Counted from the first letter of the stretch, positions 46,742-59,544 are shown. The stretch is 64,000 bases of DNA from Eutreptiella sp. 'Long Island Sound 2002' (GCA_964036045.1 OZ038395.1:6215753-6279752); one strand, 5' to 3'. The notes: generated from the sequence alone by a model not told the origin. Numbers and translations: made by a program.

Positions 46742-47886
46742 GCGCATGAGCCCACAATGGCCACATGGAAATTTGTTGGGCGGAGTGATTGAAGTGGGCC
46801 CATGGACAGACCAGCAGGCGCGGGTCTGCGGTCGGACGCCAGCCTGTTGCACGACACATTGCATTACCAAGTGGTGGATGGCCCCCTTGATGACACGTCC
46901 TCGCCGCTACTCGGTGGGGGAGGACAGGTGACAGTGTAGCTGGCCCAAGATGGCCTTGCAGACGGCGGGGGGGGGGGGGTGACTTTTCTGGACCCCCTTG
47001 GGCTAATTCACAAAATGCCATTCGTGTTCCGCATGTGTCATTCTGGTGATGGTGATGGTTCGGGTCCCCCCCCTCTCGTGGCTGTCAGTGGATGAGTTTG
47101 GACCTTTGGGGGGCTGGGGGTTCTGGTCAGAGGGCTCTATACCCCCCCGACATATTGAAAAAATCCAGGGAATCCGCCCCAAATCCCTCTTGAGCCCGAT
47201 TCTTTAATGTGCGTTTAATGTGCATCAACCAAACTGGAGCCTTCAGAACAGCACTGTTTGGGACACAAGAATCAAATGTACCGCAGAATCATTATGCATA
47301 TGCAACTTCGGATTCAAAACAATTGTTCCCTAAGAATTCCAGCACCAAGCACACACAGCACGTTGCATCGAACCCTTTGAGCCAGAAATCAGGCCCCACT
47401 GCGTCCTGCCTTGGGCTGTGGATAAAGACATGGAGGGCCGCCTGTTCAGATACCCGACCCCAGCCCATCCCCTCCGTGCCTTCGGCTACCACATAGGTCC
47501 TGATCATTGTTAGCCAGATTCTTGGCGCCATAAGTATTTGTCCAATGCTGGGTCTACAAACGTTCTTAATCCATGTTTGTCTACTCAGAATGCTCGAAAT
47601 TTAATGGACAACTCGGAAATGATGGCAAAACATTAAAAGGACCAGCAAACAAGGGTAAATGGACGAAACAATTTTGATCCCAACATGTATGCGTCAAAAT
47701 GATCAGCGTGACGTGGCAATCATTTTGAAGTGTATGTGCGGGGTACCCTAGAAGCCCCCCCCCCCACCGGGGTCCCCATGGCGTCATGCCAACCCCCCCC
47801 CCCCCCGGGGTCCATTGGTGATCCCGATGATGCAAGTATAGGTACCCTGACAATCCAGGAACAGCGTAACAGGGGAGGGAGTTTTA

Positions 47887-49097
47887 TATTTTCAGTGAAA
47901 AGCCCTTGGGGCTACTTCTTTGGGTGGCACTGGAAGCCCAGTGGTATTTCAGGTGGCGCATCAAGGATGCGGGGAAAGCCACACTCCAAGTATTCCTTTT
48001 AATTGGATTCAAGCCCTGTTCAAGTGGGCGTCTGCACTGAGGGGTGCAGGGAAACACGACGATTGAGAGAGCGAGTGGATGGGTTTCAGCAGGCACTGCA
48101 AGACAGCCTGGCACACCATAGGTACCTACTCCAAGCTCCCGCACCCATGGGGTTGAGGTAAAGGGAGGAGCGGAGAAAGGCGGAAGACCATAACAATGGG
48201 GCAGCGACGCCCCGCTCGCTAGCCAGAGGGTGTGCGAGCCAAGCCAGAAGGGCCAAAATCTAGCCGGCCTTGGAAACGGCACAACAACAAGTGCAGTAGG
48301 CGTTAGAGGAAGGTTGGAGGCCCGTTTATGCGGATGGTTGGTCCAAGCAACTATGGAAGGGTAGCAAGCATCGGGCGGGAGGGTTTGGTCTATACACTCC
48401 GGCGGGTACCACCTCCCTAGAAGTGCAAATATCTGAGCCCCTCCCAACGAGTATGGGGCAAACGAATGATGTTGCCGAATTATGGGGCAGGGGGTCTACA
48501 GGTCCTCAAACACATCTCAGGACAACGACCAGTGGTGTCATCGGACTTGGAGTCTGTGATCTTTGGAAGGCAAGGGCAAGTACAACAGTGGTGGGATATT
48601 GCATGGGCGGGTGCAATAGGTCCGATCATCAACATACCTATTTGGGATGCAAGGATGATCTATGGGAAGAAAAATTCGAAAACTTGGGGCGCAAGATACG
48701 TTGGATATACTCGCCCGGGCATGCGGGGATGCAAGGTAATGATGTGGCCCACGGACTTTCGATGGAGGGGCTGCGAGCAGTGTTGAAAACCTGGAGTGTG
48801 ACCTATGGGCACGCTCATGCACCTCCTTTTCTACCACCGAGGTTACGTGTCACCACTTGGGGTGGAAGACCTATCCCCAATTGAGACCCATTCATTGGTA
48901 GGGGGGCTGGGCACATTCGTGACACACTTGGGTAATGGGGGCACACATCCCGACAGTGAACACCCGGTGTGGGTATAGTGGGTGTAGTGATGAAGCAGCA
49001 GATGAGCTATATGGGTTGTTGCTCACGGGGTATGCACATTGGGCCACTCATTGGTATTTATGGTGTGGTGAGGAAGGGACCATACTCAACCAACCAA
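47887..49097 (+). pseudogene. LINE-like pol remnant with RNase H, duplicate copy 2
   Basis: Counterpart of the remnant at 1430-2640, at a constant offset of 46457. It carries the same stops and frame shifts. One difference near the RNase H start restores a Trp codon where copy 1 has Leu (copy 1 base 1898), without changing the frame. Because the lesions are shared, the element was already dead when the segment duplicated. Confidence 0.75.
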
Positions 49098-49399
49098 GCA
49101 CAGCATAGGAGAAACACACCTAGCCAGACTGCCACAAGGTCCAAGGGGGCTTTCGCCTTGTGGAGGCCGCGGTGGTGGCACGGGTGGGGGCCCTGTCTCA
49201 ATCACAATCCGATTAAATGATAGCTGAAATAAAAGGGGAATCAAGGGGATGAAATAGAAGCTGCAATGTGTGGTGGTCCTATGACTGGTTATATAACTCG
49301 TCAAAACAACATCGCAGATAAGGTACGTGGCCGGCACACCGGAGACGGGGTCAGCTCTCTCCCCCTCCTCCACACCTCAGGCAAAAGGAGAAGAGCAAG

Positions 49400-50304
49400 A
49401 TGGAAGGCCACAAGGAACAACACTCGCCACAGCGGCAAGAGGCGGAGCAGCAAGGTGATGAGAGTGGAAGACACGGGGTAGATAGTGACACCGATAGTGA
49501 GATATCAATCTTGAGATGGTTGCAAGGTCTAAGGAAAAAGAGAGCGGGAGGTCAAGGCCATGAGAACCCAGAGCTGGACGTGGTGGAACAAGAAGAGACA
49601 AAAGAACAACCAAGGCAAGAGGAGAGGAGAAATGTCCCTGGCCAGGGAGAGCCACACCCATCTCGAGAAGTAGGGGCGGAGGGGTTGGAGAAGGAGGCGA
49701 TGGATGAAGAGCCAAGGCAAAAACCGAAAAAGAAGGAGGATGGCAACAAGATGCAACACCCAACAGGAGTTGGAATCCATGTGTGGAAGGAAGCCCAAGA
49801 GAGGGGGCGGACAGAGGAGAAGGAGAACTCGAACGAGGGTAAATTAGGAGGAGCAAAACCACAACCAAGGGAGGGTGAATGGCAAGTGGAGCTCCCCAAG
49901 GACATATTGGAGACATGGAACCAAGCAGTCTTGGAAGCAACAAGGCAAGGGAAGGAGACCATGGGATTGTTGTGGGGGACAAGGACACGAAATGGGGTCA
50001 AAGTAGGGGGTGTGCATATACCAAGACACAACGTACAAACAAGAAACTATTGTACAGTGGGAGAGAAGCCCTCGCAGAGGTGGTCAGTGGGGGCACATCC
50101 TTAGGAGGGAAATTGGTCGGTTGGATACACACGCATCCGGGACATGAGCCGGTGCTATCAGCCTTGGATGTGTGCACGCTCAACACAATAGGCCAAACGC
50201 TATGGTCAATCATACCGGAAGGAGGCCCAGCAGTTGGAGTAGTGCAAAGTTGGACCTCACTGGCGGATGGAGTGGCGTGTACCCCGCTGAAGGGTGGCTT
50301 ATAG
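49400..50304 (+). pseudogene. JAMM-domain retroelement ORF, duplicate copy 2
   Basis: Same charged N-terminal region, JAMM glutamate, frame break and HxH-x7-SxxD motif as 2943-3847. Only a handful of base differences separate the copies, and none alters the metal-binding residues. Confidence 0.7.
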
Positions 50305-50306
50305 GC

Positions 50307-51806
50307 CTACACAATGTCGGCCTTGGGCACAGAGGTGGCAAACAAATGTGCCGCAATCCGCAAAAAGACACCGGGAGTGGAACATTAGTATCATGAGCAT
50401 ATTGGTGGAGTATGGGATGATGATGACCCGCACCCAGTTTGGAGGGAGCAGGAGGAAGTGCCGCTGGTCCTGGTGGAGATGGAGGAAGGTGGCTGTATGG
50501 ACATGGGAAACAACAAGTGGTGGACCAAATGGTTGGGAGTGGGAAGCTCACCAAAGAAAAAGGAGTGCACAAAGCTCAACGACGACGAGGAGAGTGACAG
50601 CAGCACGAGCAGCAACGGGACAACAAGCACGGACACCAAAGTCAACACGTGCACCAAGTTCTTCTCTGGGGGTCCAACGAGGCCTCAGCGAGATGCCCGA
50701 TGTGGCAACACAAGCCCACCGGGGGCCGCGCTCTCAAGGGAGTGACCACGGCAGTAAGTCCCAGCGTACTGGCACTGAGAAGCGGCAAGACGAGAGACAT
50801 CTTCCCTCGCGTAGCAACTCAACCAGAAAAGGGACGCACCACATTGTTAAGCGCCCGGACCAAGCCGGGATAAGGGTGCCACCAAGGGGCCCATCACACC
50901 TCCACCCAACACGGGGCAACAACCTCAACCCAGCAAAAACTCGCTCCTATGTGGAGGTGGTCCGGGGAGCCGCGCCAAGAAGTGGGCAGCCAACCACGGC
51001 AACTGGCCCAACCCACAACACCCGCTACATCCTACTTCCCCGCGCAGCACCCGTCCTCTCCCACTCCTCAACCCACAGCACCCACTGCGCCACCCAACTC
51101 CCACCACGGGGTAGAGCCGCCCGCTCCTACCCAACAACGGACAACACCCACCACAACCCACACCCATGCGCGCCATGGGTGGCCAAGGGGACACAACCCG
51201 CAGCGAAGGCAAGAAGGAGAGGGTAGGGGGTTCGTGTTGCGCTCACCAAAGGAAGGACTGAGCGCGGGAACTTGGAGGCGAAAGGTTGTTATGTGCCCCT
51301 GTCGGGGAAACGACCCCGCAAGTGGACATCCCAGGGCCCACCAGCCGCCGCTGGGGAGAGGTACCTCACCGCCGGCTTGGGATGGCCGCTTGGACGCACA
51401 TGGCCAACGGCGCAGGCATTTGCCTTCCTCTGCGTGGACTCGATGCAGAGAAGTGAAACAGGGCAAGTCCGGAGGCTCCATTGGCACAACCAACCAAGGG
51501 AATGGAAAGGGAAGGGGTGGTGAGAGGCCGATGGGCACCACGGCCTATGGAGGGAAAGGCCAAGGGAAGGGAAAGGGAAGGGGAGAGGGAAGGTTAGGGC
51601 AGGGAGGAAGAGGAAGGTCACATGGTGGTGAGAGGCGGATGGGCACCACCGCCTATGGAGGGAAAGGCTCCAAGGGAAGGGCAGCGAATGGCAATCGGCC
51701 AGTGGGCGCCGCCAGCTGCAGACGAGAACAACACACCATGGCGTCATGCCAAAACCCCCCTCCCAAGGTGCGGCTTAGTCATAAACCTTGCACAATGGGG
51801 GAATAG
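50307..51806 (+). pseudogene. Gag-like low-complexity remnant, duplicate copy 2
   Basis: Counterpart of 3850-5349. In the second GGER unit this copy reads MGTT where copy 1 reads MNTT, making the two internal units identical here. That suggests copy 2 keeps the older state. Confidence 0.45.
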
Positions 51807-52486
51807 AGAGCTCAAGGATAGGGTAAGATCAATGTCTTAGGCCCAACCCCAATTCCCATCTACCGTCCGTTGGGCAAACCAAATTCAATCCCCGGCGTCC
51901 CATTCATATTCATGGGTCGCTTGGGCACCAGTTCAGGCTGTTCGGTGAATCCCAATCAGGTTCAGAAGTCTCGGACCGTTCGGTGCCTCCCACTCAGCCA
52001 GAAAGGTTCCAACCCATGCCCATTCCCATAACCCTAATACCATGTAACAACACCACGGTCCCTCTCCGGACACCCGATATGTTTCGCACACATTTCGGTG
52101 TTGAACACCCCCCTCCTCTGCCCCCCACAGAATCAGATAGGTCCACATGACGCTTTGGGGCTTGGTGCAGCTTCTGCAGCATCTCTAGCCTGTGGGGACC
52201 TTGTACGTCAAACAAAAATATCTTCTCCCAAAACCAAAGTCTCCCACTGCATAACCAGGTTTCAGACTCAGCTACTGCTCCCTGCTTGTCAGATCCGCAT
52301 AGTAGAACTGGACACGTCTGAACCTTGACCCCAACAGGTTGTCTCAAGTACCATAGAGATATTCGAGCAGGATACGCCGGTTCGTCTTCGTCTGCACCAG
52401 TATCAGCTCGTTGAGGCCGCAACAGTCAATGTGAAGTGCAATTGCGATTTTCTGATCGCGTGCAGTCCCTTTTGCTGTTACAGGAC

Positions 52487-53006
52487 ATGGATGTTGCGTC
52501 AAGCAGTGCTTTGTATTTGCTTCCACACCATGTCCTCGAACGTCAACATCCCATTGTCCACAAGTGGCGGACAGCTGTATGCTGCTTTGTAGCGATGGTG
52601 ACGGCAGTAGCTGCACTGGGTGTGATCAGTGTTGCAAGTGCAGATCCACCCAGTGTTGTTACGTTAGCAAGGCCCACTCTACAGATGCAGCGAAGGGCAG
52701 ATGCCATGGCTGCCCTTTCAGCACGACGGCACGCTGTAAGCTCATTGCTGGCACCACCCCCGATGTACACAGCAGCTAACCAGCCCAGTACACTTGCTGC
52801 TGAACAGTCTGCTGAACATGCTGTACAGCGTCCAGATATGGACCGGAAGCGGATTCCGATTTATGTAGGCGGCGTGGCTTGGATGATCCTCATCATTAGT
52901 GCCCTGTTGGCCACATGCTTTCGAAGCAATACCGATTACCAACCTTTGGAGAGTATACTGTATGGTGAGGCCCAGATGAGTACCGTTACCATGGCAGCTG
53001 TCACTG
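52487..53006 (+). CDS. Gene B exon 1: two-membrane-segment N-terminus
   Basis: Duplicate of the gene A first exon, same length and phase, about 2-3% different, all without frameshift. The second membrane segment has a Trp where A has Gly (GGVAWMIL). Several differences match gene C and not A, giving a mosaic pattern among the three copies. Confidence 0.65.
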
Positions 53007-53199
53007 GTATGCCAACCAGGACTGGGCTCCAGGGGGGTTGTTTACCTTCGTGGTCTTGTGGTAGTACGAAGTTGTAATAAGGATACTGGACAGGGCCCCT
53101 GGTAAAGACCCCCAAGCTGCACGGGTCTCACGGGGGTGGCATTGAGCCACGGTTGTGCATTATGGATTATAATACTTTGGTCTTTGACCCCATTCTTAG

Positions 53200-53292
53200 G
53201 AAGCAAGGCTTTCGTGGAAGTTAGCATTGTGGATGTGCTTGACCAGGCCACATGGCAACCCTGACCTGTTGGTAACGGCAACAGACATGACA
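53200..53292 (+). pseudogene. Broken Tudor-like cassette exon of gene B
   Basis: Same truncation as at 6743: the barrel stops matching after the AAW residues and a TGA follows. The lesion is therefore older than the duplication. Confidence 0.6.
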
Positions 53293-53490
53293 AAACACGG
53301 CCGGGTGATGCAGTTGTCTCTTTCTTTGCAACTGTCCTTCAATGTCTTTGGAAAGAACCTGCATTGCCGTGTTGCAAACCCTGAGATGTGGTCAATGTGC
53401 CGGTGATCAGGTCCGTACAAACCCATGCTGCAGTGGCTCTTCTGGAAAGACTGTGCATACCAAGCGCACCCACCATCATTCTCTCTGTAG

Positions 53491-53790
53491 GTCATAGAGA
53501 TCAGGGCTGCGGTCTGCCCCGGCCCATTTTCTGCATTGCTGGCCGATTTCGGGCTTACACGCACGCTCGCCTCAAAGCTCTTATTGAGGGGAAAGCTGGG
53601 GCCGTCTCTGATACAGTCAACTCCTCTGTGGACGCTTTGGTCTGTGGTGTGAGAGTAAAGGGTACGAAGAAGTATGAAAAGGCCAAAGACTTGCAGATTC
53701 CCACCATCAGCGTGGAGGAGATGTTCGACAGCATTAGATTGGCAGACACAGAGAGTGGATCAAGCTTTGCCAACGACGATGTTCGCTCAG
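53491..53790 (+). CDS. Gene B BRCT cassette exon
   Basis: Nearly identical to the gene A BRCT exon; one visible residue change (ESIRL to DSIRL). Phase 1 at both ends. In this copy the frame past the donor stays open to 54374, giving an alternative 3' extension of about 194 codons if the intron is retained. Confidence 0.75.
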
Positions 53791-55134
53791 GTAGCCCTCG
53801 CCCCTGGGCTCCGCTTGAGAGGGCAGAGGCTGAAGGGAGGCTTCAAGAGCGGTCGCAGCGCTTAGAAAAGCGGGCGGGCAGTTACAAAGCGGTTGGAGGA
53901 CCATTTGGGGTTGGGGGCAGACGGAAGCGATCCGGGCCTTACCTTCACCCCCGAAGGAGCGAGGCTGTCCTGCCACCCACGTACATCCCTTCTTGTCGTC
54001 TGCAAGTGGAGATTGGGGAATCACACTTCATGCCATGCTCACCGCTTGTGTCTCGCGGCGCGCGCAAACTTGTCAGAGCAACAGTAGGTGTTGTTTACAT
54101 CAAAGTTTGGAACTGTAGTGTTGCTCTCGCAAGGGCGGGGGCATGGGGTGGAGTACCGGTACTGGAGGCAGCATGTTTGCAGCGTGTGAATGATCGTTTG
54201 CAGAAAAGGGCAATGACGGCATCGTGTCGGGGAGTAACAGGTCATGGGCCATGCGTGCCCCTTGCAGGCGTATTCCGTGAGTTCTGGCACCTGCGGATGG
54301 GTGGCGATGCCAAAAGCCTGACGGTCCGTCTGGGGTTTACGCTGAGGCCGTCGCATTCGGCGACCGCCTGTTGAGACCTGTGCCCTCTGTGTACCCGAGA
54401 AGGAGAAGACAGAATTCCTGCACAGGGTTGGGACTGACGGCTGGACAGTGACCGCACCCCTGGGCACAGTGTAAACACCCGAGTTGAAGGTCTGTTACCT
54501 GAGTATAGGATGATTCCGCTGTGGCCATAGGGACGGTGTGCCGGATATGGGTGAGCTCTGTGCACACAGGGTTTCGAATAATACAGCAAAACATTGCAGT
54601 AGGCTACAGATTTTTTGGGCCAGGAGCGTGGCATCCAGTGCAGCAGCCCTTAGGGCGACAGTGACCTCTACATTTGGAGGCGCAGTCGTTGTTGGAGTGG
54701 GTGTGAGAACCCTCTGGATCCCGTTGGGTTTGGAGGAGATGTCTGATGTTGTGCCCGAGATCCCGAGGGTTTGGACCAAGACACAGGTCCGGAGGGGGTG
54801 GAGGGCGACAGGAAACTGTAGTCTGACATTACCAGTGGACCGCTTGGAGGAAGAGGGTTGGCCCTCCGGAGAAGGGATTGGGAAAACTTCAAATGTGAAC
54901 TCGGGATTTAGTGCAGATAAAGGCAGTGAGGAGGCTCGGAGGCGTAAGAAGATATGGAAAAACACTGATGACATGCGGCTCAAGTACCTTTGTGGAGGTC
55001 AGTGCAGAGGAGATTGGCGGCTTCACACATTTTCACAGAGCCCAACTAGTGTGTTACTGTTTGGGCGCGTACTGCAAATGTTGGCACCTCTCAATGCAGT
55101 GGTCCTTGTTGTGTTGGTTTTGTGCATGTTGCAG
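53791..55134 (+). other. Gene B intron
   Basis: Counterpart of 7349-8702 with scattered substitutions and small indels. No cassette exon recognised. Confidence 0.5.
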
Positions 55135-55886
55135 GTTTGGCAGAAGACCCATTCCCGAAGCTTGAGTTACACGAAAACCCTTCAAAACTGTCATCTAATT
55201 CGGAGGCAGAAAAAGCACACCTGAGACATTTCGAGCAGATTGGCTTTGATTGGTTCTGCGAGAAGGTGGTTTCCATGTCTAATGACGATTTCATGCAGAA
55301 GTTGGGTGCAGAATACCCAAGCTGGGACCGGCAGGTCAAGGACTGCGTGAGAGAGTTAAGAAATTTAAACGATCAAGAACTCCAATGCGAGTTAGTGTAC
55401 TCACGCCAAATTTCCTTGATCTTACAACATTTCTTTTTTCCTAATGGGGTTGGTGTACAGAATGCGGTCGCACATCAGTATGCAATACAAAAGGACCGCC
55501 GCACGTCGTGCAAGCCCGCAGTGGCCGATGGTGCCGTGCTCCTAAAGGGCCAGATTAGGGCAGTGATCGAAGTGAAACGGGAGCAGGCTGATCCAAGCAA
55601 TCAAGCCGCAGCCTATGCCGTCGAGGTCAGTAGGTATGAGTATGAGCGCACGGAATACCCAAGGGTCATTTCGGTTGGTTTTAATTACAGAATTGTGTCC
55701 TTCGAAATCGTTATACCAGCCCTTACCTCTTCGGGTGAGGCGGTTGTAGTGCGCATTAAGATTGCAGAGGCGAAGATCTCTTCGTTCAAAGTTGAGTTGC
55801 CATTGCTATTAATGAAGCTCAAATACGCTGTGCATAATCTTCCAGACCCCCTGCCGGCCCCCCTTCCTCTTAATGGCTCAGAGTGA
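55135..55886 (+). CDS. Gene B terminal exon: PD-(D/E)XK nuclease module
   Basis: Same length as the gene A nuclease exon and about 1.2% different, less than the flanking introns. The Asp of VADGAV and the Glu/Lys of IEVKR are kept, as is the terminal TGA despite a neighbouring synonymous change. Predicted protein with its exons is 523 residues. Lower divergence than the introns and preserved catalytic residues suggest this module may still be under selection. Confidence 0.75.
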
Positions 55887-57642
55887 CTCAAGGTCCATGT
55901 TGAAAATTCACCCGTTTTGAGCACCAGCCATGTTGCGGGTGCTGCCATGGCACTGAAACCAGATGGGATTTCCATCAGCATATCCGCAGGCATTAGCTTC
56001 AAGCGATGCGCACGCTTTTTTTTTGGTGTGGTGTGCAGACCATCGCACTCATGTTTCGTTGAATTACATTTCATTTGTGATTTGGAGATAATTAATCGTC
56101 AGTTTTTGTCCTGGCCTTTCGTTTGGAAGTGCTCCTGTAACGCCGTGTTTTTCTTCTTGTCTATCTCACAACACTGTTGGTGATTTGCAACCGTATGTAT
56201 CGGAAACCGCATGGCCTACATTGCCTCTGCCCAAAGGAATGCAGAGCACTTGCTGCACAGCCAAAGTGTATCAGGTGTCCGAGGCAATGCCTAATACTGG
56301 GTTGTTTACGAGCAGACTCTGGCGACTGTTCTCGGACGTGTGCACATTGTGCCATAGAGCATCTCCGCTTGTGTTTCAAACGATATATATGATACCCTGT
56401 CTCTTGTGCCATCAGCTCCACCCATGCCTCTGCTTGCGAACTGGTATGCCATGACCCCAGTTTATATCAGATTTACCACCCATCCCAGCGGCAGCACATG
56501 ATTGCCCGTGATGACGTTGTTGAAAACGTTGTTTTCACCCCTTCCCATTGTGCCAGTCATCCTGCTGGGGTTGAAGTCAAGGTGCTGCCATGGCCTGTCT
56601 TGGTCACGACATATTGACCTGTTTATCGCTCTCGTTGGAAGATGGTACCAGGCTCCATTTCAGCAGCTTTACCTTTGTCCGTGCGTGGCCATCTCATTTC
56701 CTGAGTACAAATTGTGCAACCATGATGTCATCTTTGCTTCCGTCTTGTCTTTGTGCTGTTCCTCTTTGGAGGCCCCATTGTGTCGTTCGTGCAAAGACAT
56801 GTGCATACATCCAGCAGCATATCAACTGGTGAATGGGCAGTTGTACAACACAAAGGAGAACAATTGGCAGGCCCAGATTCGGTGTTTGGGCGTAAAATTG
56901 AAGAGCTTCAGCGCCGATTGGCTGATTTGCAGGGACCTCATGCCCCGTCCCGTTCGCTTGCTACCGTGCAGCAAACGATTGTGCGCCGATTGCCATTCCG
57001 GTGGCAACGTGATGTCATCGAAGCCCTCATTGATCTGATGAACATGACCGGCCGCTAGCGCTTGAGTGAGAATGTCCAGAAAAATCTCTAGCACACCTGC
57101 CAACCTTGCATTGAGCCCCACTTTAGATGGAGGACCTAGTCGTACAAGTTGAATCACGCAATGACGCGCCCACAGCCCGTGAGCTCCGCATCCAAAGCAC
57201 ACACCCCGGTGGCCAAATCACGGATCTTGTTCTTGTCTGGGTTGCCAGGCAGTTTGTGTGGCCCCCATGTACCAACAGGTGGGCAACGAACCCACGTATC
57301 CACAAGTGGAGGATTCCCTCCTCAAAAGGCAAACACGTATGTTCACCCGGAAGCACCAAGTGGCATACTCTTTCAGCCTTTATGGCACGCCCCCCTCCCC
57401 TGGTTCGATGGGACACTTCCTTTTGTGGACCTCAACAGCAACACAGCACACGAGCGTGCAAACATACACCCACCCACACACCAAACATGTGCCAACCACC
57501 TACACAAAATTGTATATCCGCAAAGACTGCATCTCCTTAAACAACTTCGGAAGAAACTGTGCAAGACTTGATTCATGGTTCCAATGCATCTGAAGGCACC
57601 ATGTGGGCTAATCAACATGCCTTTGTTGTTGCTTGTCCAAGT
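55887..57642 (+). other. Duplicated 3' flank, copy 2
   Basis: Counterpart of 9455-11223. The Cys-rich ORF persists (56177-56392) with about six amino-acid changes. The later coding-like fragments also persist with different breaks from copy 1, consistent with independent decay. Confidence 0.35.
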
Positions 57643-58448
57643 CTCTAAATGTAAGCTTGATATTTGTTGGAGCCCGCCTGTGGTGAACGGCGACACGGAG
57701 GGACGAGCCGGATGAGACTAAGTCACTTCTGAGGTGGCCCGCCCGTCCAACCGCCGAGGCAGTGCGTGCCAACTCTGGGGACTCCTCAGGAGCTGCAGAG
57801 GAGCCCTAGACGTCTTTTGGTCTGTCGAAGTGGGAGGAAGTGCAATGGAGTGCTGACGCGCAAAATTGCACATCCACTCTCTCCTGCCCTCCCCAGACCC
57901 AAAATAAATCCTGGGGGAACCTGAGTTTACGTCCTACTCATGGACTGCAATGAACGAGATTGTGTGGGTTACCCGGCACTCCGGAGGGCGCTCCCGCTAG
58001 TGGGGATTCGATAAGGAGCCCTCCCTGCCACCGCTCTCTGGGCAGCCCCACGTGCCCCTTCCGCTCTCATCCGGAGCCGTGACCCCACCCCTTCCCGGAC
58101 TTGACCTTGACCTGCTAGGACCCTGTGGCATCCCTGTGGACGCTGTGAATACCTTCCCTAGACCCCACCGTAGCGCCTTTGCACGTGTTTGCTTAGCAGG
58201 GGGAAGTTGTGGTCTTCCCCCATCACTGCCGCTAGGGGGGTGGGGGGGGCAGCGGCATGCCCCACCGTGGTCTTCCCCGCCACCACCCGGGATGCCCCGC
58301 CATTGGGGCATCGCTCTGCTGTTGGCAAGATTAAGGTGTGACCTTCCCCTACCATCGCCAAGGGGGGGCAGGAGGGAGGGGCAAGACTCTCGAGGCGGCT
58401 GTTCCCAGCTTTGGCAACCTCACCTCGCGTAGGTGCGTGAAAACAGGG
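57643..58448. other. GC-rich spacer
   Basis: No supported gene. Starts with sequence resembling the intronic segment at about 16040-16130. Pro-rich frames on both strands at about 58000-58430 reflect composition. Confidence 0.35.
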
Positions 58449-58690
58449 GTGAAAAACACATAAAGAGGGTCTAAAACATGCTTTACATAGGATATTTGAT
58501 CATTCATAACGATGAAATATCCGACGTAAAGTGTGTTTTAGACACTCGTTGTGTGTTTTTCACCCTATTTGGGTGTTTTTTTGTTGGGGGGGGGGGGGGG
58601 CTCCCAAGGGGGCTGGGACACAACTTGCTCATGCGGTTTTCAAGCGTGTGCTGCTCAAAAGTGTAAATTTCCGAAACTGACTTTTGTTAT
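58449..58690. repeat. Imperfect palindrome in a repeated unit
   Basis: About 55-bp inverted arms (GGTGAAAAACACATAAAGAG at 58449 against TGTGTGTTTTTCACC ending near 58563) enclose a short A/T-rich loop. The right arm continues into a unit also found at 61815-61970 and 61990-62155 (CACCCTATTTGGGTG, a G-rich tract, GGCTGGGGCACAAC). Confidence 0.65.
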
Positions 58691-58786
58691 ATTGTGACCA
58701 TTCACAATGGTCAAAATGTTTAAAGAAAAATTGAAATTGTTCCACTCTCTCTCTCCGTCTCTCAAGAGACGTCCCACCGTAGAGCG

Positions 58787-59272
58787 ATGCGCACATGGGA
58801 ACGACCGCAGTCGTACCATACCAAGTCATGGGCGGTGAAATATCTCGACCAGTGCCTCTGTCCCAGTGCCGCAGACCCAGGGGCACAACAGGTAGCTTCG
58901 GCAATGCAGTATCTGGCCCAGCCTTGGTTTCTGCATCAGCGTGCCGTTCTTGGGGCCTCACTGATGGGTTCATACCGCGACGTGCTAGATGATCTGGTGC
59001 GGCAATCACGGCACTGGCACTCCCTTCTGCGGCGTGCTATAGTGTGGACCACCTCCGCAGACCAGCACTACCAGCGGCATAACCGAAGGATTCAGCTCTT
59101 TTCGGTGATGAGCTCTGAGCGCGCCGCCCACCGGGTGGAGTCGCCTCTGCCTAAACGTCAGTGCCGCAAAAGGCCCGGCATCCTGGGCCAACGCCCGCCA
59201 CCGGTCATGGCCCCTGCAAAGCGACGAAAGCTTGTCACTCTTGAGGACCTGTGGGGAATGGCACACACGTGA
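58787..59272 (+). CDS. Small basic protein ORF with nuclear-localisation-like motif
   Basis: Uninterrupted 161-codon frame from ATG 58787. It reads like a folded, mainly helical protein (YLDQCLCPSAADPGAQQVAS, then RDVLDDLVRQSRHWHSLLRR). It ends in a Pro-rich basic region, PLPKRQCRKRP followed by PAKRRKLVTLEDL, which resembles bipartite and monopartite nuclear-localisation signals. No family recognised, no duplicate in the window, and the gene may have upstream exons. It could be part of a mobile element. Confidence 0.4.
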   Translation: MRTWERPQSYHTKSWAVKYLDQCLCPSAADPGAQQVASAMQYLAQPWFLHQRAVLGASLMGSYRDVLDDLVRQSRHWHSLLRRAIVWTTSADQHYQRHNRRIQLFSVMSSERAAHRVESPLPKRQCRKRPGILGQRPPPVMAPAKRRKLVTLEDLWGMAHT

Positions 59273-59544
59273 TCCAGCATGTCTTAACCTCCTTAAATCT
59301 TACGCATTATAGGCTTGCCATATGGCGTGGCGGTTTTGCCTACCGCATCAGAGAGCCCTCTGGTATACGCATGTGAACTCTGGGTCTTTGCCATGTGCCC
59401 CGCGTTGCGGGGATCCACTGTATCATATGCTGGAGACGCCCACTTTGCCAAGCACAGTCTTGAGTACTCTTTGAACTTCTGGAGTCAGCCAAAAAAAAGA
59501 AAAGAAAAGAAAAATTGAAATTGTTCCACTTTTGACCTGCACAG
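59273..59544. other. Short spacer
   Basis: Nothing recognised; an A/G-rich tract near 59490 precedes the inverted-repeat arm. Confidence 0.4.

Larger units (their letters stand above)
46043..57642. repeat. Segmental duplication, copy 2
   Basis: Near-identical to the first 11.2 kb of the window, same orientation, about 34.8 kb away. The left junction directly follows a TC/TCTG microsatellite (about 45836-45915), though the true left end may lie further out because copy 1 is truncated by the window edge. The right junction is at 57642, where copy 2 runs into GC-rich sequence unrelated to the copy 1 flank. Confidence 0.97.

Noticed and set aside
57660-58440. GC-rich Pro-rich ORFs
   Set aside because: Frames are open on both strands because of composition, with poly-G tracts and no recognisable domain.
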